Shown: one piece after another, positions 45,552-53,541 of the stretch
Layout of the letters: the number at the start of each line of letters is the position of its first letter
Position numbering within the stretch: position 1 is the first letter of the stretch
Source of the DNA: Rubrivivax rivuli
Lineage (GTDB): Bacteria; Pseudomonadota; Gammaproteobacteria; Burkholderiales; Burkholderiaceae_C
Direction of reading: 5' to 3'
DNA length: 64,000 nt
Assembly (NCBI RefSeq): GCF_004016505.1
Contig: NZ_SACR01000007.1
Coordinates: 1-64,000 of the forward strand
Notes under the pieces: model-generated
What the model was told of the DNA's origin: nothing
Databases searched by the model: none
Seen by the model: only the letters and a program-made list of their open reading frames with translations
Made by a program: the position numbers and the translations under genes

Positions 45552-46730
45552 ATGTCCGACCCCATCGTCATCGTTTCTGCCGCACGCACGCCCATCGGCG
45601 GCTTGCTGGGTGATTTCGCCGGCCTCGCCGCCTGGGAACTGGGCGGTGTGGCCATCAAGGCCGCCGTCGAACGTGCCGGCGTGCCCGGCGATGCGGTGGA
45701 TGAAGTGCTGATGGGCAACTGCTTGATGGCCGGCCAGGGCCAGGCCCCGGCGCGCCAGGCGGCGCTGAAGGCCGGCCTGCCGCAGAGCGCGGGCGCGGTG
45801 ACGCTTTCCAAGATGTGCGGCAGCGGCATGCGCGCCATGATGTTTGGTCACGACATGCTGGCCGCGGGCAGCGCGCAGGTGGTGGTGGCCGGCGGCATGG
45901 AGAGCATGACCAATGCGCCGCACCTGATGTTCGCGCGCAAGGGCGTGAAGTACGGCGCCGCGCAGATGTTCGACCACATGGCCATGGACGGCCTGGAAGA
46001 CGCCTACGAGCGCGGCAAGGCCATGGGCGTGTTCGCCGAACAGTGCGTGGCCAAGTACGGCTTCACGCGCGAGGCGCAAGACGCCTACGCCATCGCTTCC
46101 ACGCAGCGCGCCAAGCTGGCCAACGAAGACGGCAGCTTCGACTGGGAGATTGCGCCTGTCACGCTCAGCGGCCGCGGCGGCGATGTCGTGGTCAAGGCCG
46201 ACGAGCAGCCGGCCAAGGCCAAGGTCGACAAGATCCCGGGCCTGAAGCCCGCGTTCAAGAAGGACGGCACCATCACCGCCGCCAACGCCAGCAGCATCAG
46301 CGATGGCGCCGCAGCCCTGGTGCTGATGCGCGAGAGCACGGCGCGCGCGCGCGGCCTGCAGCCCATCGCGCGCATCGCCGCGCACGCCGTGCATGCGCAG
46401 GCCCCCGAGTGGTTCAGCACCGCGCCGGCCGGCGCCATCGAGAAGGCCTTGAAGAAGGCGGGCTGGGACGCCAAGAGCGTGAACCTCTGGGAGGTGAACG
46501 AAGCCTTCGCCGCCGTCACCATGGCCGCGATGGCCGAGTTCCAGCTGCCGCACGAGATCGTCAACGTGCACGGCGGCGCCTGTGCGCTGGGCCACCCCAT
46601 CGGCGCCAGCGGCGCGCGCATCGTCGTCACGCTGCTGGGCGCGCTGAAGAAGCGGGGGCTGAAGCGCGGCGTGGCGGCCTTGTGCATCGGTGGTGGCGAG
46701 GCCACCGCGATGGCGGTCGAGATGTGCTGA
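45552..46730 (+). CDS. Acetyl-CoA C-acetyltransferase (thiolase)
   Basis: A 392-residue thiolase. The catalytic residues are Cys89 (SKMCGSGM), His348 (GHPIGASGAR) and Cys378 (CIGGGEATA), the exact spacing of biosynthetic or AtoB/PhaA-type thiolases. It can cleave acetoacetyl-CoA to acetyl-CoA at the end of leucine breakdown or condense acetyl-CoA for polyhydroxybutyrate synthesis. AAGGAG precedes the ATG. The stop overlaps the next start (TGATG). Confidence 0.95.
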   Translation: MSDPIVIVSAARTPIGGLLGDFAGLAAWELGGVAIKAAVERAGVPGDAVDEVLMGNCLMAGQGQAPARQAALKAGLPQSAGAVTLSKMCGSGMRAMMFGHDMLAAGSAQVVVAGGMESMTNAPHLMFARKGVKYGAAQMFDHMAMDGLEDAYERGKAMGVFAEQCVAKYGFTREAQDAYAIASTQRAKLANEDGSFDWEIAPVTLSGRGGDVVVKADEQPAKAKVDKIPGLKPAFKKDGTITAANASSISDGAAALVLMRESTARARGLQPIARIAAHAVHAQAPEWFSTAPAGAIEKALKKAGWDAKSVNLWEVNEAFAAVTMAAMAEFQLPHEIVNVHGGACALGHPIGASGARIVVTLLGALKKRGLKRGVAALCIGGGEATAMAVEMC

Positions 46731-47395
46731 TGGCAGGCCAGGGTCTGCTCCCCGGCCCGGCCGAGCTGGCAGTGTTCGCCGGCGCCGTGTTCGTCCTCAA
46801 CGCGACGCCGGGCGTGGATTTCCTGCTCACCGTCAGCCGCACGCTGCAGGGTGGCGTGCGCGCGGGCGTGGCCGCGGCCAGCGGCATCGCGGCCGGTTGC
46901 GTGGTGCACGCGCTGGCCGCGGCCTTCGGCCTGGCGGCGCTGCTGGCACTGCACCCGCAGGCTTTGCAGCTCATCCAGTGGGTGGGCGCGGCCTACCTGG
47001 TGTGGCTGGGCCTGGGGATGTTGCGCCAGGCCTGGCGGGGCGGTGCCGCGTCCCCGCCGACTGCCGCTGCCGTGGCGCCGCGCAGCCTGAGCGCCGACTT
47101 CCGTGCCGGGCTCTTGACCAACATGCTCAACCCCAAGGTGGCGCTGTTTTTCCTGGCCTTCCTGCCGCAGTTCGTGCCGGCCGGCGCGTGGTCGGCCACG
47201 GCGTCTTTCCTGCTGCTCGGCGCGTGGTTCGTGGTGCAGGGGCTGCTGTTCCTGCTGGTGCTGGTGGCCGTGTGTGCCCGGCTGCGGCGCTTGCAGGCGC
47301 GGCCGGCGGTGGCGCGCGGGCTGCAGACGCTGGGCGGGCTGCTCTTCGTGGCGCTGGCGCTGCGCCTGCTGCGTGAGCGGCCCCTGGGTGTTTGA
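46730..47395 (+). CDS. LysE/RhtB-family exporter
   Basis: A 221-residue membrane protein with six hydrophobic segments. LysE-family features include VFVLNATPGVDFLLTVSRTLQGGVRAG after helix 1 and GLLTNMLNPKVALFFLAFLPQFV in the middle. Family members export amino acids or their derivatives; the substrate is unknown. ATG 46730 overlaps the thiolase stop. Confidence 0.9.
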   Translation: MAGQGLLPGPAELAVFAGAVFVLNATPGVDFLLTVSRTLQGGVRAGVAAASGIAAGCVVHALAAAFGLAALLALHPQALQLIQWVGAAYLVWLGLGMLRQAWRGGAASPPTAAAVAPRSLSADFRAGLLTNMLNPKVALFFLAFLPQFVPAGAWSATASFLLLGAWFVVQGLLFLLVLVAVCARLRRLQARPAVARGLQTLGGLLFVALALRLLRERPLGV

Positions 47396-47411
47396 TCGAA
47401 AGGGAACAGCG

Positions 47412-48098
<687 letters not shown>

Positions 48099-48103
48099 AA
48101 CGC

Positions 48104-51100
48104 ATGCATTCCTTGCTGACCCGATGCCTGGCTGCGGCGCTGCTGGGCGCAGCCGTGGCCGGCCCCACCGCGGCGCTGGCCCAAACCGCCACCCAAAGTG
48201 CGACGCCGACGGGCGAGCGCGAAGGCTTCTACCGTTTCCCGACATTGCGCGGGCAGACGATCGTCTTCACCGCCGACAGCGACCTCTGGCGCGTGGGCCT
48301 GCAGGGCGGCCGCGCCGAGCGCATCACCACCCACCCCGAACTGGAAGCGCGCGCCGCGCTCTCGCCCGACGGCCGCACGCTGGCCTTCGTGGGCGCCTAC
48401 GAAGGCGTGGCCGAGGTCTACACGCTGCCGCTGGCCGGCGGCGTGCCGCAACGCCTGACCTGGCAGGGCCAGAACCCGCGCGTCTGGGGGCACACGCCGG
48501 CCGGCGAGGTGCTGGTGACGGCGCCCGCGCAGCGCGGCGAGCCGGTGACGCAGCTCTACGCCATCGACCCGCGCACGCAGGCGCAGCGGGTGCTGCCCGT
48601 GGGCCAGGCCAGCGACGGCGCGCTCAGCGCCGACGGCCACATCCTCTACTTCACGCGGCTGGGTCTGCTCAGCGACAACGTGCGCGCCTACCGCGGCGGC
48701 GGCATGGCGCAGCTGTGGCGGCTGGACCTGCGCGGCCAGGCCGAGGCGCAGCCGCTGTTGCCGGTGCCTGCAGCGGGCGCCCGCCCGGCCGGCAACGACC
48801 AGCGCCCCATGCCCTACCGCGGCAGCCTGGGCGAGCGCATCGCCTTCCTCAGCGACCGTGACGGGCAGTTCAACCTCTACAGCGTCAACGCGCAGGGCGG
48901 TGACCTGCAGCAGCACACGCGCCACCGCGGCTGGGACATCCGCCACGCCAGCATCGACGGCACGCGCGTGGTCTACGCGCTCGGCGCCGACCTGCGCCTC
49001 GTGGACCTGGAAACGGGGCAAGACCAGCGCCTGGCCATCACGCTGGGCGGCGACGCCGATGCGCTGCGCGCGCGCTGGGTGCAGCGGCCTCAGGGCTTCT
49101 TCGACGGCGCGCGGGTGTCGCCCGACGGCCAGCGCGCGCTGCTAAACGTGCGCGGCCGCCTCGCCACGCAAGGCACGGGCACGCTGCGCCGCGCGGAGTT
49201 GCCGGTGCCGGCCGACGCGCGCTGCCGCGATGGCGTGTTCGGGCACGACGGGCGCCATGTGTACGCGCTGTGCGACATCGCGCCCGCGCCCGTGGCCGCG
49301 GGTGCGCCGCCGGCCGAACTGGAGGTGTGGCGCTTCAACGCCGATGGCAGCGGCGCGCCGCTGCAGATCACGCGCGGGGCCACGATGCGGCGGCTGGCGA
49401 TCTTTCCCTCGCCCGATGGCCGCTGGCTGGCGCACACCGACAAGAACGGCAAGTTGTCGCTCACGGCCTTGACCCCCAACGGGCCCGGCGCCACCCGCGC
49501 CGTGGAACTGCCGGGGGCTGCGCGCAATGCGCCGGCCCAGCTGGTGTGGGCACCTGACAGCCAGAGCTTCGTGTTCACGCGCGGCGGCGCCGATGCCAAC
49601 CGCGGGCGGCTCTTCCTGCACCACGTGGCGCAGGCTCGCACGGTGGCGCTGACGAGCGACCGCTACAGCAGCAGCGCCCCGGCCTTCACACCCGATGGGC
49701 GCTGGCTCTATTTCCTCTCCGACCGGCATTTCGCCTCGCTGAACGCCGGCCCCTGGGGCGACCGCAACCTGGGCCCCTACTTCGACCGCCGCAGCAAGAT
49801 CTACGCGCTGGCGCTGCAGGCCAGCGGGCCGCGTTTCCCCTTCCAGCCGCGCGACGAGTTGCAGGCAGAAGGCGAGGCGTCGGCAGCCCCTGCGCCGGCG
49901 GCTGCCGCCGCTTCGGCCGCCGGCACTGCACCGGCCCGCACTGGCGGCGCTGCAGGCGCTGCGCGTTCGGCCGCCGTGGCGCCGCTGGAACTCGAAGGCC
50001 TGGCGCAGCGCCTGCACGAGGTGCCGCTGCCCCCGGGCAACTACACACGCCTGCACACCGACGGCCGGCGTTTGTATTTCCTGGAGGCCGATTCCACGGT
50101 GGAACGCCGCACCAGCCTGCGCACGCTGGCCATCGAGAACACCGGCCCGCAGCCCGAACTGTTTGCCGCCGATGTCAACGACTACGAGCTGAGCGGCGAC
50201 GCCAAGCGCCTGTTGCTGGTGCGCCGCGCGGCCAGCCCGCAGCAGGCGGCCGACATCCAGCTGATGGACGCCGCCGCCAAGCCGCCCACCGAGCCGGCCG
50301 TGCTGGCGCGCACGCAGGTGCGCTGGGCCGACTGGCAGATCCAGACCGAGCCCGCCGCCGAATGGCGGCAGCTCTTCGACGACGCCTGGCGCCTGCACCG
50401 CGACCACTTCTACGACGCCAAGATGCACGGCACCGACTGGCCCGCCGTGCGCCGCAAGTACGCCGCCTTGCTGCCGCGTGTGGGCGAGCGCCGTGAACTC
50501 GCCGAGCTGATGGCGCAGATGGTGGCCGAGGTGGGCGCGCTGCACAGCCAGGTGGCCGCCGGCGACGTGCGCCGCGGACCCGACGACATCGCTGCGGCCG
50601 GTCTGGGTGCGCGCTTCAGCAAGGTGGCGCAGGGCTTCCGCGTCGAGCAGCTTTTCCGCAGCGACCCCGAGCTGCCCACCGAAGCCGGCCCGCTGGTGCA
50701 AGCTGGCGTGAAGGTGGGCGAGATCATCACCACGCTCAACGGCCGCTCGCTGGCTGGCGTGGCGGCGCTGCCGGAGCTGCTGCGCGGCCAGGTGGGCCGC
50801 CAGGTGCTGCTGACCGTGAAGCCCGAAGTTGCCAGTGGTAGCGCGGGCGCCGAGCGCCGCGTGGTGGTGCTGCCCATCAACGCCGAACGCGAAGCCGCGC
50901 TGCGCGAGGGCGACTGGGAGCACGGCCGCCTGCAGCGCGCGGCCGAGCGCAGCCAGGGCCGCGTGGGCTACCTGCGCCTGCGGGCCATGGGCCGCGGCGA
51001 CATGGCCACTTTCGCGCGCGAGTTCTACGCCCAGCTCGACCGCGAGGCGCTCATCATCGACGTGCGCAACAACAACGGCGGCAACATCGACAGCTGGGTG

Positions 51101-51565
51101 CTCACGCAGCTGCTGCGCCGCGCCTGGGCCTGGTGGCAGCCGCGTTCGCCGGAGGGCGCCGAGACCTACTCGAACATGCAGCAGGCCTACCGCGGGCGCA
51201 TTGCGGTGCTGATCGACGCCGACACCTACTCCGACGGCGAGACCTTCGCCGAAGGCTTCAAGCGCCTGCAGCTGGGCACGCTGATCGGCCGCCGCACCGC
51301 CGGCGCGGGCATCTGGCTGAGCGACGGCAACCGCCTGCTCGACCGCGGCATCATGCGCGCCGCCGAGACCGGCCAGTACGCGCTGGACGGGGGCTGGTTG
51401 ATCGAAGGCCGCGGCGTCACGCCCGACATCGATGTCGACAACCCGCCGCGCGCCACCCACGAAGGCGGCGACGCCCAACTCGACGCCGCCGTCAACCACC
51501 TGCTGCGCCAGCTGGCCGAGCAGCCGCTGCCGCGCCCGGTGGCGCCGCCGCACCAGCGGCCTTGA
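48104..51565 (+). CDS. Exported tricorn-like S41 peptidase
   Basis: A 1153-residue protein with a signal peptide (CLAAALLGAAVAGPTAALA). Two beta-propeller regions follow (repeats such as AALSPDGRTLAFVGAYEGVAEVYTLP and TPDGRWLYFLSDRHF), then a Pro/Ala linker near residues 585-630, a core, a PDZ domain (GPLVQAGVKVGEIITTLNGR) and the S41 catalytic domain with nucleophile Ser1043 in DTYSDGETFAEG. The order matches archaeal tricorn protease, but the signal peptide places it in the periplasm. No partner aminopeptidases are nearby. Start ATG 48104. Confidence 0.9.
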   Translation: MHSLLTRCLAAALLGAAVAGPTAALAQTATQSATPTGEREGFYRFPTLRGQTIVFTADSDLWRVGLQGGRAERITTHPELEARAALSPDGRTLAFVGAYEGVAEVYTLPLAGGVPQRLTWQGQNPRVWGHTPAGEVLVTAPAQRGEPVTQLYAIDPRTQAQRVLPVGQASDGALSADGHILYFTRLGLLSDNVRAYRGGGMAQLWRLDLRGQAEAQPLLPVPAAGARPAGNDQRPMPYRGSLGERIAFLSDRDGQFNLYSVNAQGGDLQQHTRHRGWDIRHASIDGTRVVYALGADLRLVDLETGQDQRLAITLGGDADALRARWVQRPQGFFDGARVSPDGQRALLNVRGRLATQGTGTLRRAELPVPADARCRDGVFGHDGRHVYALCDIAPAPVAAGAPPAELEVWRFNADGSGAPLQITRGATMRRLAIFPSPDGRWLAHTDKNGKLSLTALTPNGPGATRAVELPGAARNAPAQLVWAPDSQSFVFTRGGADANRGRLFLHHVAQARTVALTSDRYSSSAPAFTPDGRWLYFLSDRHFASLNAGPWGDRNLGPYFDRRSKIYALALQASGPRFPFQPRDELQAEGEASAAPAPAAAAASAAGTAPARTGGAAGAARSAAVAPLELEGLAQRLHEVPLPPGNYTRLHTDGRRLYFLEADSTVERRTSLRTLAIENTGPQPELFAADVNDYELSGDAKRLLLVRRAASPQQAADIQLMDAAAKPPTEPAVLARTQVRWADWQIQTEPAAEWRQLFDDAWRLHRDHFYDAKMHGTDWPAVRRKYAALLPRVGERRELAELMAQMVAEVGALHSQVAAGDVRRGPDDIAAAGLGARFSKVAQGFRVEQLFRSDPELPTEAGPLVQAGVKVGEIITTLNGRSLAGVAALPELLRGQVGRQVLLTVKPEVASGSAGAERRVVVLPINAEREAALREGDWEHGRLQRAAERSQGRVGYLRLRAMGRGDMATFAREFYAQLDREALIIDVRNNNGGNIDSWVLTQLLRRAWAWWQPRSPEGAETYSNMQQAYRGRIAVLIDADTYSDGETFAEGFKRLQLGTLIGRRTAGAGIWLSDGNRLLDRGIMRAAETGQYALDGGWLIEGRGVTPDIDVDNPPRATHEGGDAQLDAAVNHLLRQLAEQPLPRPVAPPHQRP

Positions 51566-51598
51566 ACCCCTTGAACCCGACGCCCGAAAGAGCCCACC

Positions 51599-52729
51599 AT
51601 GCAGTTGAGTGAAGACCACCGCGCCGTGCAAGACGCCGTGCGCCAGTTCGTGCAGGCCGAAGTGGCCCCGCACGCCGCCGCCTGGGACAAGGGCCACACC
51701 TTCCCGGCCGCGGCGTTGAAGGGCCTGGCCGCCCTCGGCTGCTACGGCGTGGCCGTGCCCGCCGAATGGGACGGCGCGGGGCTCGATTACCTGGCGCTGG
51801 CGCTCATCCTGGAAGAAGTCGCCGCCGGCGACGGCGCCACCAGCACCATCGTCAGCGTCAACAACTGCCCCGTGTGCAGCATCCTGATGGCCTACGCCAA
51901 CGCGGCGCAGAAAGAGCGCTGGCTCAAGCCGCTGGCGCGTGGCGAGATGCTCGGCGCCTTCTGCCTCACCGAGCCCCACGTGGGCAGCGAAGCTGGCGGC
52001 CTGAAGACCACCGCGGTGAAGGACGGCGACCACTACGTGCTCAATGGCGTGAAGCAGTTCATCACCAGCGGCAAGAACGGCGATGTGGCCATCGTGATGG
52101 CGGTGACGGACAAGGCCGCGGGCAAGAAGGGCATCAGCGCCTTCATCGTGCCTACCAGCACGCCGGGCTACACCGTGGCGCGCGTGGAAGACAAGCTCGG
52201 CCAGCACGCCAGCGACACGGCGCAGATCAACTTCGAGAACTGCCGCGTGCCGGCCGAGAACCTGCTGGGCGAAGAAGGCATGGGCCTGAAGATCGCGCTC
52301 AGCGGGCTGGAAGGCGGGCGCATCGGCATCGCCAGCCAGGCCCTGGGCATGGCGCGCGCGGCCTTCGAGGCGGCGCTGCGCTACAGCAAAGACCGCACGA
52401 GCTTCGGCCAGCCCATCTTCCAGCACCAGGCGGTGCAGTTCAAGCTGGCCGACATGGCCACGCAGATCGAGGTGGCGCGGCAGATGATCTGGCACGCCGC
52501 CGCGCTGAAGGACGCCGGCCAGCCTTGCCTGAAGGAAGCCGCCATGGCCAAGCTCTTCGCCAGCGAGATGGCCGAGCGCGTGTGCAGCGACGCCATCCAG
52601 GTGCACGGCGGCTATGGTTACGTGAGCGACTTCCCGGTGGAGCGCATCTACCGCGACGTGCGCGTCTGCCAGATCTACGAGGGCACGAGCGAGGTGCAGA
52701 AGATATTGATCGGCAGGGCGCTGGCCTGA
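51599..52729 (+). CDS. Acyl-CoA dehydrogenase (short/branched-chain type)
   Basis: A 376-residue flavoenzyme with motifs FCLTEPHVGSEAGG and YVLNGVKQFITSG. The catalytic Glu361 in QIYEGTSEVQK is at the C-terminal position typical of short- and medium-chain enzymes, in contrast to LiuA in this window. It oxidises a short or branched acyl-CoA; the exact chain is unknown. It begins 34 bases after the tricorn-like gene. Confidence 0.93.
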   Translation: MQLSEDHRAVQDAVRQFVQAEVAPHAAAWDKGHTFPAAALKGLAALGCYGVAVPAEWDGAGLDYLALALILEEVAAGDGATSTIVSVNNCPVCSILMAYANAAQKERWLKPLARGEMLGAFCLTEPHVGSEAGGLKTTAVKDGDHYVLNGVKQFITSGKNGDVAIVMAVTDKAAGKKGISAFIVPTSTPGYTVARVEDKLGQHASDTAQINFENCRVPAENLLGEEGMGLKIALSGLEGGRIGIASQALGMARAAFEAALRYSKDRTSFGQPIFQHQAVQFKLADMATQIEVARQMIWHAAALKDAGQPCLKEAAMAKLFASEMAERVCSDAIQVHGGYGYVSDFPVERIYRDVRVCQIYEGTSEVQKILIGRALA

Positions 52730-52818
52730 CTCCCCCCACGGGGGTGGGATACCTTGGTGTCATTCTCCTGAAGGACAGGCTGCGGCCCAATGCCTCCATC
52801 GACAACAGGAGGCTCCCG

Positions 52819-53472
52819 ATGCAAACCCACACCCCCTTCAGCACCCCCGCCAACCACAGCTTCGCTGGCGCCTACAACGGCAGTGCCGCCGCCCCGCAGC
52901 CCGCCCGCTCGCAGCGCCTGGCGGCCCTGGGCCAGTGCCTGATGCAGCGCCTGGAAACCCCGCTGATCGTGGCCGATGCCGACGGTGCCGTGCTCGAAGC
53001 CAACCCCGCCGCCACGCGCCGCATCGAGCGCCGCGACGGCCTGTGGCTCGACGCCGGCGGCCGCCTGGCGCTGCGCCAGGCCGGCCGCTGGGTGCCGCTG
53101 TCGCGCTGGCACGCCCAGGTGGTCGCCAGCGGCGAGATGGTGCTGCCGCTGGAAGCCGAGGGCAACGCGCCGATGCAGATCACGCTGCGCGCCATGCCCG
53201 CTGGCGAAGGCACCGGCCAGACCGGTGGCTGGCTGCTGGCCACCATCGAGCAGGTGCAACTCACGCGCACCGACGCCATGCGCCGCCGCTTCCGCTTCAC
53301 GCACACCCAGGCGCGCCTGGCCGAGATGCTCTGCGAAGGCATGCGCCCCACCTGCGCTGCCGAGAAGCTGGGCGTGAAGATCAGCACCGTGCGCACGCAC
53401 GTGGGCCAGATGTACGAGAAGACCGGTACCAACAGCCAGGCCGCGCTGGTGGCGCTGCTGCACGCGGTGTGA
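52819..53472 (+). CDS. LuxR-type HTH regulator with PAS-like sensor
   Basis: A 217-residue regulator. Residues about 45-150 resemble a PAS fold (LIVADADGAVLEANPAATRRIE). The C-terminal 60 residues are a LuxR helix-turn-helix (FTHTQARLAEMLCEGMRPTCAAEKLGVKISTVRTHVGQM, here across residues 155-195). There is no receiver domain, so a small ligand is probably sensed directly. AGGAGG lies 7 bases before ATG 52819. It may control the acyl-CoA dehydrogenase upstream, by position only. Confidence 0.85.
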   Translation: MQTHTPFSTPANHSFAGAYNGSAAAPQPARSQRLAALGQCLMQRLETPLIVADADGAVLEANPAATRRIERRDGLWLDAGGRLALRQAGRWVPLSRWHAQVVASGEMVLPLEAEGNAPMQITLRAMPAGEGTGQTGGWLLATIEQVQLTRTDAMRRRFRFTHTQARLAEMLCEGMRPTCAAEKLGVKISTVRTHVGQMYEKTGTNSQAALVALLHAV

Positions 53473-53527
53473 TGCCTGCGGGGCCTGCCGGCCCCGAGGT
53501 GAAGGCCCCGGCTCGGGGCAGGGCGGC

Positions 53528-53533
53528 TACATT
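53528..53533 (+). promoter_or_regulatory. -10 element directly before the DUF2868/DUF3482-like gene
   Basis: TACATT ends 8 bases before ATG 53542, with no Shine-Dalgarno sequence in between, which suggests a leaderless or near-leaderless mRNA. Confidence 0.4.
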
Positions 53534-53541
53534 CCGCCCCG

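Noticed and set aside
49142..52606. Minus-strand open frame of 1154 codons opposite the tricorn-like and acyl-CoA dehydrogenase genes
   Set aside because: Same antisense effect. Both plus-strand genes carry clear catalytic motifs, and the reverse frame has none.
52729..52760. Terminator after the acyl-CoA dehydrogenase (CCCCC-AC-GGGGG)
   Set aside because: The stem is only five base pairs and is followed by TGGGATACC with no T run.
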